This document shows, one piece after another, positions 28,830-35,542 of a stretch of 64,000 nucleotides of DNA. A model generated the notes under the pieces. That model saw nothing but the letters and a program-made list of their open reading frames with translations, was not told where the DNA came from and made no database searches. Made by a program: the position numbers and the translations under genes. Origin of the DNA: Nonomuraea sp. SYSU D8015 (GTDB lineage: Bacteria > Actinomycetota > Actinomycetes > Streptosporangiales > Streptosporangiaceae). Within the stretch, counting starts at the first letter, position 1, and the number at the start of each line of letters is the position of its first letter. Location: the NCBI RefSeq assembly GCF_008065375.1, contig NZ_VJYI01000003.1, positions 682,001 through 746,000 of the forward strand, read 5' to 3'.

Positions 28830-29683
28830 ACGGTGTGAGATGTCCGGTGTGTGAGGCGCCTGTGCTGGCGGGCGACACCTACTGCGAGGCGTGCGGCCAC
28901 ATGCTGGACGCGCCGGCCTGCGTGTCCTGCGGGGCGGCCGCCGTCGACGCGGAGGGCTACTGCGAGCGGTGCGGCCTGCGCCAGCCCACGGGCAGGGACC
29001 ACGCGGAGATCGTGCTGGACGGCGGCGCGGCGGCCGTGACCGACAGGGGGCTGCGCCGCAGCCGCAACGAGGACGCGATGGCGCTGCTGGCGTCCGGTGA
29101 CGCGGTGGTGGCCGTGGTGTGCGACGGCGTGGGCAGCTCGCCCAGAGCCGACGAGGCGTCCGCGGCGGCCGTCGGGGCCGCGTCCGCCGCGCTGGCCAGG
29201 GGGTTGCCGCACGAGGAGGCGTTCGACCTGGCGGGCCGGGCCGTGGCCAAGCTGGCGACCTCCGTCCACGACGCCCCCGCGTGCACGTACATCGCCGCCG
29301 TCGTCCAGCAGGGCCGCATCACGCTCGCCTGGGCGGGCGACACCCGCGCGTACTGGCTGTCGCCGGTCCCCGAGCGGGGCTCGGCGATCACACACAGCAC
29401 CTTGCTGACCGAGGACGACGCGATCGAGACCGGTGAGATCACCGCCTGGCTCGGGGCGGACGCCGAGGTCGTCGCGCCCACCGTACGTGCCTTCGCCCCT
29501 CCCGCGCCCGGCCTGCTGCTCGTCTGCAGCGACGGCCTGTGGCGCTACCTGGACGGCTACACGTTCCCCAGCGCCGGCACCCCTCTCGAGATGGCCGGGG
29601 AGATGCTTCGGCACGCGCTGGACTCCGGCGGCCAGGACAACGTGACCATTGCCTTGATCCCTTTAGGAGATGCCCGTGAGTGA
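28784..29683 (+). CDS. PP2C-family phosphatase with double zinc ribbon
   Basis: 299 residues from GTG 28784, which overlaps the pknG stop (GTGA). Two CxxC-type zinc ribbons (CPVCEAP..YCEACGH and CVSCGAA..YCERCG) come first. The PP2C metal-binding motifs follow: RSRNEDAM, VCDGVGSS, WAGDTRAYW, LLVCSDGLWRYL and GGQDNVTIALI. It should remove phosphate from Ser/Thr, presumably opposing the operon kinase. GTG 28778 and GTG 28802 are other start options created by the DNA repeat. Confidence 0.9.
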   Translation: MTGDAGVTGDVAVTGDGVRCPVCEAPVLAGDTYCEACGHMLDAPACVSCGAAAVDAEGYCERCGLRQPTGRDHAEIVLDGGAAAVTDRGLRRSRNEDAMALLASGDAVVAVVCDGVGSSPRADEASAAAVGAASAALARGLPHEEAFDLAGRAVAKLATSVHDAPACTYIAAVVQQGRITLAWAGDTRAYWLSPVPERGSAITHSTLLTEDDAIETGEITAWLGADAEVVAPTVRAFAPPAPGLLLVCSDGLWRYLDGYTFPSAGTPLEMAGEMLRHALDSGGQDNVTIALIPLGDARE

Positions 29684-30962
29684 CCAGCCCTCCTTCACGT
29701 TGACCATCGACCAGAACAAGTACCTCCCCCTCGACGGCCGTGAGGTGCACGCCATCCTCACCATCGGCTCCACGGGCGGTGTCACCAGGCAGGCGGCCCC
29801 TGCCGAGGCCGCGGAAGTGATCATCGTGGACACGTCGGGATCGATGAGCGGCGGCAAGATCCGCGAGGCCCGGCAGGCGGCCGCGACGGCCGTGCAGACG
29901 CTGCGCGACGACGTGTACTTCGCGGTGATCGCCGGCACCGAACAGGCCAGGATGGTGTACCCGAGCGGGAATCCGCACCTGATCAAGGCCACCGGCGCCA
30001 CCAGGGCGGAGGCTCAGCGGGCGATCGGCCGGCTCTCCGCGCACGGCGGCACCGCCATCGGCGAGTGGCTGAAGCTGGCCGGCAGCCTGCTCACCGCGCA
30101 CCCGTCGGCGATCAGGCACGCGCTGCTGATGACCGACGGCCAGAACAACGAGCGCGCCGAGGTCTTCGCCTCCGTCCTGGCCGGCTGGAGCGGCAAGTTC
30201 GTGGTCGACTGCCTGGGGGTCGGCGACGACTGGGTGCCCGCCGAGCTGCGCAAGGTGGCCGAGGCGATGCTCGGCACGTTCGACTTCGTCCGCAACCAGG
30301 GGGATCTGTCGGAGTACTTCCGCCGGCTCACCCAGACGTCGATGAGCAAGACCGTGGCCGAGCTGTCGCTGCGGGTGTGGGTGCCCCAGACGGCACGGCT
30401 GAAGTTCGTCAAGCAGGTCTCCCCCGTGCTCCTGGATCTGACCGGCAAGCGCACCGACGTCAACCCGCTGACCGGCGACTACCCGACCGGCTCGTGGGGC
30501 ACGGAGGAGCGCGAGTACCACATCTGCGTCGAGGTGCCGCCCGGGCAGATCGGCCAGGAGATCAGGGCGGGCTGGGTCAAGCTCGTCCGTCCCGACACCG
30601 GGGACGTCGTGGCCAGCGGCAACGTGCTCGCCCAGTGGACCGACGACCTGGCGCTGTCCACCCGGATCAACGGGAAGGTCCGCCACTACACCGGCCAGGC
30701 GGAGCTGCACGACCTGATCCAGGACGGGCTCAGCGCCAGGGCGATGGGCGACGTCGACACCGCCACCGCCCGCCTGGCCCGGGCCAGGGAGCTGGCCGCG
30801 GAGTCGGGCCGCGAGGACACCGCGCGGCTGCTGGAGAAGGTGGTGGAGGTCGATCCCGTCACCGGTACGGCCCGGCTGCGCAGGAACGTCGAGAAGGCCG
30901 ACGAGATCGAGCTCGACACCGGCTCCGTCCGCACCAGCCGGCTGCGCAAGGAAGGAAGCTGA
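29676..30962 (+). CDS. von Willebrand factor A domain protein
   Basis: 428 residues. The VWA domain carries the MIDAS motif DTSGSMSGG (about 49-57), then HGGTAIGEWL and LLMTDGQNNE; a beta-rich region and a helical C-terminal segment (ATARLARARELAAESGRED) follow. Such cytoplasmic VWA proteins mediate metal-dependent protein contacts. GTG 29676 is preferred to ATG 29670 because AGGAG abuts the ATG; the gene overlaps the PP2C stop by 8 nt. Probably an adaptor in the signalling complex. Confidence 0.88.
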   Translation: MSDQPSFTLTIDQNKYLPLDGREVHAILTIGSTGGVTRQAAPAEAAEVIIVDTSGSMSGGKIREARQAAATAVQTLRDDVYFAVIAGTEQARMVYPSGNPHLIKATGATRAEAQRAIGRLSAHGGTAIGEWLKLAGSLLTAHPSAIRHALLMTDGQNNERAEVFASVLAGWSGKFVVDCLGVGDDWVPAELRKVAEAMLGTFDFVRNQGDLSEYFRRLTQTSMSKTVAELSLRVWVPQTARLKFVKQVSPVLLDLTGKRTDVNPLTGDYPTGSWGTEEREYHICVEVPPGQIGQEIRAGWVKLVRPDTGDVVASGNVLAQWTDDLALSTRINGKVRHYTGQAELHDLIQDGLSARAMGDVDTATARLARARELAAESGREDTARLLEKVVEVDPVTGTARLRRNVEKADEIELDTGSVRTSRLRKEGS

Positions 30963-31591
30963 TGGCGACCTGCCCGCAGGGGCACGCGTCGGGCGCCGAC
31001 GACTACTGCGACGTGTGCGGCGCCCAGATGACGGCGGCGCCCCCGCCGCAGCCCCAGGCCCCCGCCGCGGATCCGGCCGAGAGCTGCCCCATCTGCCAGA
31101 CACCGAGGGCCGGGCAGTTCTGCGAGGTCTGCGGTCACGACTTCACCGGCGGCGGCGCGCCCGTCCCGCTGCCCGCGACCGGGGCCGCCCGGTGGGAGGC
31201 CGTCACCGCGGCCGACCGCTCCTACTACGAGAAGGTCATCGCGGAGGGCGGCCCGGACGCCGACACGGTGGCGTTCCCGCCGTACTGCCCCGAGCGCTCG
31301 TTCGGTCTGTACGGCGAGCAGGTGCGCATCGGGCGGCGCAGCAGGGCCAGGAACCTGACGCCCGAGATCGACCTGAGCGGGCCGCCGGAGGACCCGGGCG
31401 TCTCGCACCTGCACGCCGTGCTGCTGGCGCAGCCGGACGGCTCCTGGATGCTGGTCGACCCGGGCTCGTCGAACGGCACCCAGGTGAACGGAAAGCCGCT
31501 CAGGGTCAACGTGCCGGTCAGGGTCGGCCCCGGCGACCGGATCCACCTGGGCGCGTGGACCGTGATCACGATCAGGGAGGGCACGCCATGA
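30962..31591 (+). CDS. FHA-domain protein with double zinc ribbon
   Basis: 209 residues. Two zinc ribbons (CPQGHAS..YCDVCGAQ, CPICQTP..FCEVCGHD) are followed by a linker and a C-terminal FHA domain with the phosphothreonine-binding signature: IGRRSR, GVSHLHAV and DPGSSNGTQVNG. It binds phosphothreonine proteins and is the natural candidate target or reader for PknG, as GarA is in mycobacteria, though the GarA N-terminal ETTTVT segment is absent. ATG overlaps the VWA stop (TGATG). Confidence 0.9.
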   Translation: MATCPQGHASGADDYCDVCGAQMTAAPPPQPQAPAADPAESCPICQTPRAGQFCEVCGHDFTGGGAPVPLPATGAARWEAVTAADRSYYEKVIAEGGPDADTVAFPPYCPERSFGLYGEQVRIGRRSRARNLTPEIDLSGPPEDPGVSHLHAVLLAQPDGSWMLVDPGSSNGTQVNGKPLRVNVPVRVGPGDRIHLGAWTVITIREGTP

Positions 31592-32970
31592 CCGTGATGG
31601 TGCCCGGCCGGGGCGCGGTGGCGCCGGCCGGGGCCGCCCCGCCGCCGGCGCGCCGGAGCGTGCCCGGCCGGATCCGGCTCATCTCCGGCATCACCGTCGC
31701 CTCGCTGGCACTGCTGTTCGCGGCGCTCGCGGTCGGCACCGCCACCGCCCGCGACGGGCTGCGGGTCATCGGCCGCGACGCCGGGCCGCAGGTGGTCGCC
31801 ACCGCCGGGCTCTACCTGGCGCTGAGCGACATGGACGCGCGGGTGGCCAACGCGCTGGTGATGGGCGAGGCGAACGCCCGGCAGCGCCAGGACGCCATCG
31901 CCTGGTACGAGCGGCGCCGGTTGCAGGCGAACCAGGCGCTGCTGCAGGCGTTCGAGCTGTCCGGCGACAACCCGGCCGAGCGGCGGACCGTGGAGTCGGT
32001 GCTCGCCGGGCTCGGCAGGTACGAGCGGCTGGTCGGTCAGGCGCTGCTGCTCGACGAGCGCTCCAAGCACGCTCCCGGGCCGCCGCCCGAGGAGGTGGTG
32101 GCGACCTACCGCCAGGCGACCGACCTGATGCGGTTGGTGCTGCTGCCCCAGGCGTACAACCTGACCCTGGAGAACGGCACGATCGTGCGCCGTACCTACG
32201 ACGACAAGGCGCTCATGGCGCCGGTCCTGCGGGGCGCGGTGGTGGTGGCCGGGCTGCTCGCGCTGGGCTGCCTGCTGTGGCTGCAGGTCTTCCTGGCCGG
32301 CCGGTTCCGGCGGGTGTTCGGTCCGGCGCTGCTGGTCGCCACGGTGACGACCGGGGTGTCGATGTTCTTCGGCGCCAATGTGCTGGCGCAGGACGAGGCG
32401 GCGCTGAAGGAGGCCAAGGTGTCCGGGTTCGACTCGGTGCTGACACTGGCCAAGGCCCGGGCGATCAGCAGCAGCATGCAGGGCGACCAGAGCCGCTATC
32501 TGCTGGACAAGGAGCGGGCCGACACGTACGAGTTCACGTTCCTCGACAAGTCGCTGTCGGTGATCTACACCGACGTCGGCAACCTGGACGCCTATCACGA
32601 CAAGGTGGCCACGGGCTCGAACAACTTCCTCGGCCTGCTGGCGCCCGAGCTGGTCGGCCGGCAGGGCGCGGAGGTGCTGGGGGCCTACCGCGGCTTCCAG
32701 GCCGCCGACAAGGAGTTCCGCGAGCTGGTGAGGAGCGGCCGGACCGCCGAGGCGGTGGCCGCCCGGTTCGGTCCTGTGGCCACGTCGTTCGACGCCTATG
32801 ACCGCGAGCTCGTGGAGCTGTCCAACGGGCACCAGGACGTGTTCAAGCGGGCGATCGCCCGCGGCGAAGGCGCGTTGGACAACCTGTGGCGGCTGCTGCC
32901 GTTCGCGATCGCCGGGATCGGGCTGCTGGTGATCGCCGGGGTGTGGCCTCGACTCAAGGAGTACCGGTGA
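31588..32970 (+). CDS. glnX: GlnX-like membrane sensor
   Basis: 460 residues with four predicted membrane helices: about 28-50, 211-233, 243-265 and a C-terminal one about 430-452, enclosing two extracytoplasmic helical regions (ARVANALVMGEANARQRQ; FDSVLTLAKARAISSSMQGD) like bacterial sensory domains. In mycobacteria GlnX is the membrane protein that couples GlnH amino-acid binding to PknG. The assignment rests on topology, size and the pknG/glnH operon context, since the sequence has no catalytic motif. ATG overlaps the FHA stop by 4 nt. Confidence 0.75.
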   Translation: MTVMVPGRGAVAPAGAAPPPARRSVPGRIRLISGITVASLALLFAALAVGTATARDGLRVIGRDAGPQVVATAGLYLALSDMDARVANALVMGEANARQRQDAIAWYERRRLQANQALLQAFELSGDNPAERRTVESVLAGLGRYERLVGQALLLDERSKHAPGPPPEEVVATYRQATDLMRLVLLPQAYNLTLENGTIVRRTYDDKALMAPVLRGAVVVAGLLALGCLLWLQVFLAGRFRRVFGPALLVATVTTGVSMFFGANVLAQDEAALKEAKVSGFDSVLTLAKARAISSSMQGDQSRYLLDKERADTYEFTFLDKSLSVIYTDVGNLDAYHDKVATGSNNFLGLLAPELVGRQGAEVLGAYRGFQAADKEFRELVRSGRTAEAVAARFGPVATSFDAYDRELVELSNGHQDVFKRAIARGEGALDNLWRLLPFAIAGIGLLVIAGVWPRLKEYR

Positions 32971-33776
32971 AGCGCGTGCTGGCGGTGGTGGCGGCCCTCG
33001 CGGCCGCGATGGTGGTCGCGGGCTGCGGGACCGGCGGGCCCGAGTCGATCCTGGACAAGGACGACCTGGTCATCGGGGTGCGGCCGGACCTGCCGTCCGT
33101 CGGGTTCCGCAAGGCCGACGGGACGTTCGAGGGCTTCGACGTGGACGTGGCCCGTTACGTCGCGGGGAAGCTCGGCAAGGACGTCACGTTCCTGCCCGTG
33201 CTGGCCGCCGAGCGGGAGAAGGCGCTGGTGGGCGGGAAGGCGGACATGGTCGTGGCGACGTACACGATCAGCCAGGACCGCAAGGCCAAGGTACTGTTCG
33301 CGGGGCCGTACCACATCTCGTACCAGGACATCCTGACGCGGTCGACGGACACGATCAAGAACGTGCGCGAGCTCAAGTACCGCAGGATCTGCGCGATCCA
33401 GGGGTCGAACGCGGCCGAGCGGGTCGTCGAGGAGCGGAAGGTGGCGGCGCGGCTGGTGCCGTTCGCCGACTACAAGGCGTGCCTGGCGGCGCTGAAGAGC
33501 GGGCAGGTGGACGCGGTCACCACCAACGACGTCATCCTGGCGGGCCTGGCCATGCAGGACGGCTCGGGACTGCGGCTGAGCAACGCGCAGTTCAACGAGC
33601 AGCGCAGCGGGGTGGGCCTGCGCAAGGGCGACGTGCCGGGCTGCGAGGCGGTCAACCGGGCGATCACCGACATGTACCAGGACGGGACGGCGGAGAAGCT
33701 CCTGAAGAGGTGGTTCGGCAAGTCCGGACTCGACCTGAGCACGGTGGCGGTGCCGCAGTTCGAGGGCTGTTCCTGA
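32967..33776 (+). CDS. glnH: GlnH-like amino-acid-binding lipoprotein
   Basis: 269 residues. MKRVLAVVAALAAAMVVAGC is a lipoprotein signal (lipobox VAGC); the mature protein is a periplasmic-binding-protein type 3 solute binder: LVIGVRPDLPSVGF, FEGFDVDVARYVAGKLG, ADMVVATYTISQDR and QVDAVTTNDVILAGL. In mycobacteria GlnH binds aspartate, asparagine and glutamate/glutamine and signals through GlnX to PknG. No ABC permease gene is present here, which supports a sensing rather than transport role. GTG start overlaps the glnX stop. Confidence 0.88.
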   Translation: MKRVLAVVAALAAAMVVAGCGTGGPESILDKDDLVIGVRPDLPSVGFRKADGTFEGFDVDVARYVAGKLGKDVTFLPVLAAEREKALVGGKADMVVATYTISQDRKAKVLFAGPYHISYQDILTRSTDTIKNVRELKYRRICAIQGSNAAERVVEERKVAARLVPFADYKACLAALKSGQVDAVTTNDVILAGLAMQDGSGLRLSNAQFNEQRSGVGLRKGDVPGCEAVNRAITDMYQDGTAEKLLKRWFGKSGLDLSTVAVPQFEGCS

Positions 33777-33789
33777 ACGTGCGAGCGGA

Positions 33790-33809
33790 CCGGGGCCCTG
33801 CCGCCCCGG
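33790..33809. terminator. Hairpin between convergent glnH and rpoD
   Basis: CCGGGGC and GCCCCGG with a 6-nt loop, in the 47-nt gap; can serve both genes. Confidence 0.6.
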
Positions 33810-33823
33810 CCCGCCTCGAAGGA

Positions 33824-34972
33824 TCAGTCCAGGTAGTCCCGCAACATCTGGGCCCGCGTCGGGTGGCGGAGCTTGGCCAGGGTCTTCGACTCGATCTGGC
33901 GGATGCGCTCCCGCGTGACGCCGAACTCCCTGCCCACCTCCTCCAGCGTGCGCGGATGCCCGTCGGCCAGGCCGAAGCGGAGCTGGATGATGCGCTGCTC
34001 GCGGTCCGACAGCGTGGCCAGGATGTCGTCGAGCTGGTCCTGCAGCATGATGAAGGCCGCGGCCTCCATGGGCACGACCGCGTCGGCGTCCTCGATGAAG
34101 TCACCGAGGTCGGAGTCTTCCTCGCCGATCGGCGACTGCAGCGACACGGGCTCCTGGGCGATGCGCTGGATCTCCACCACGCGATCGACAGGGAGGTCCA
34201 TCTCCTTGGCAATCTCCTCGGGGATCGGCTCGCGGCCGAGATCCTGGTGGAGCTGGCGCTGAACGCGGACGAGCTTGTTGATGGTCTCCACCATGTGCAC
34301 GGGGATGCGGATCGTACGCGCCTGGTCGGCGATGGCCCGGGTGATCGCCTGACGGATCCACCAGGTCGCGTAAGTGGAGAACTTGTAACCCTTGGTGTAG
34401 TCGAACTTCTCGACGGCCCGGATGAGTCCGAGGTTGCCCTCCTGGATCAGGTCCAGGAACAGCATGCCGCGGCCCACGTACCGCTTGGCGATCGACACCA
34501 CGAGCCTGAGGTTGGCTTCGATGAGCCGCTGTTTGGCTCGGGCGCCCTGCCACACGAGCTCCCTGAACTCCGGGAAGGCCAGACGCGAGACCCCGTTGGC
34601 CAGCTTGTCCTCGGCGAACAGGCCGGCTTCGATCGACTTGGCGAGCTCCACCTCCTCCTCAGCGGTCAGCAGCGGCACCCGGCCGATCTCCCGCAGGTAG
34701 ATACGGACCAGATCGCTGGTCGGCGCCCGCTTGCCTACGTCTTCCTCATCGGCGCGGGTGGATTCCTCGTCGCCCTGGGGCTCGAGGACCTCCACGCCGT
34801 TCTCGGCGAGCATCCGCACGACGCGCTCCAGCGCGTCGGACGGCAACTCGGACCGGTCAAGCGCGGCTGCGACGTCATCGACGGTTACGCTCCCGCGCTC
34901 TCTTCCCTTCGCGACGAGGTCCGCCACCTGATCTACCGATGGCGGACTGCTTGGCAGCACCGATGCACCCAC
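33824..34972 (-). CDS. rpoD: Principal RNA polymerase sigma factor (HrdB/SigA type)
   Basis: 382-residue group 1 sigma-70 factor directing RNA polymerase to housekeeping promoters. Region 1.2 (SDLVRIYLREIGRVPLLTAEEE), region 2 (LIEANLRLVVSIAKRYVGRG, FLDLIQEGNLGLIRAVEKFD, YKFSTYATWWIRQAITRAI), region 3 and region 4 (LEEVGREFGVTRERIRQIESK) are intact, ending RDYLD. It is shorter at the N-terminus than HrdB of Streptomyces (~510), lacking the long acidic/lysine-rich extension. dnaG lies upstream on the same strand, separated by 570 nt, so it has its own promoter. An inverted repeat lies in its 5' region. Confidence 0.95.
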   Translation of the reverse strand: MGASVLPSSPPSVDQVADLVAKGRERGSVTVDDVAAALDRSELPSDALERVVRMLAENGVEVLEPQGDEESTRADEEDVGKRAPTSDLVRIYLREIGRVPLLTAEEEVELAKSIEAGLFAEDKLANGVSRLAFPEFRELVWQGARAKQRLIEANLRLVVSIAKRYVGRGMLFLDLIQEGNLGLIRAVEKFDYTKGYKFSTYATWWIRQAITRAIADQARTIRIPVHMVETINKLVRVQRQLHQDLGREPIPEEIAKEMDLPVDRVVEIQRIAQEPVSLQSPIGEEDSDLGDFIEDADAVVPMEAAAFIMLQDQLDDILATLSDREQRIIQLRFGLADGHPRTLEEVGREFGVTRERIRQIESKTLAKLRHPTRAQMLRDYLD

Positions 34973-35542
34973 GGGAGACAGTCTGCAGTATTGGTTCCAT
35001 CAAATGGCAGACCCATTTTTGTCACCGAAGGTAAGACGATCGTCCTTACCGAATTGAGATCGAAATAAGGTTTAGCCGAAGATTGATCAGGAAAGTAAAG
35101 TCAATTACGCGATCAGGATTCACGCGCCCGGCACCGTCGCCGGCCGGACGCATCTTTCTCCCTGCCTGGAAACCCTTGTCCACCTGCTTTGTCGCATCGT
35201 GGACCGCGCCAGGTTCCCTGGTCAACCACCCTGTTATGCCGCTTGTGGTCGCAGCCGAACTGTTATCAACCGCCTGCCGCATAGATCCGGTTCTTGGGGG
35301 GTTTCGTACGGGCGACGCGTCCTTCCGGCAACCTGAGACGACACCAGAGACCGATGCGCCGTCGTCTCTGCCGACCCGTGTGGCGGCGTGCGCCCGCAGC
35401 CCGGGGGACACTCGTGACAGCGGCCGGGGCCGTGTCGGCGGGCGCAGTCTGGGTGACGCAAACCGCCCGCCCTGGCCGAGTACGGCCACCCGGCGCCTGG
35501 AGCAGATGAGCGTGCAGCCCCGCCGATGCCGGTGGCTGGGCG
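34973..35542. other. 570-nt gap between dnaG and rpoD
   Basis: No gene seen. The rpoD-proximal part (about 34980-35130) is AT-richer and should hold the rpoD promoter; TTGACT on the minus strand near 35100 is a possible -35 box, but I see no convincing -10. It contains the inverted repeat at 35030-35050. Further left, GAGACGAC (35335-35342) and GTCGTCTC (35361-35368) could form a stem, perhaps ending dnaG. Confidence 0.5.
35030..35050. promoter_or_regulatory. Inverted repeat in the rpoD upstream region
   Basis: GGTAAG (35030-35035) and CTTACC (35045-35050) flank the near-palindromic ACGATCGTC. It lies 58-78 nt before the rpoD start. It may be an operator or a 5'-leader hairpin. Confidence 0.5.

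Noticed and set aside
35051..35542. Noncoding RNA gene in the dnaG-rpoD gap
   Set aside because: Short stems exist but no recognisable conserved RNA fold; insufficient support.
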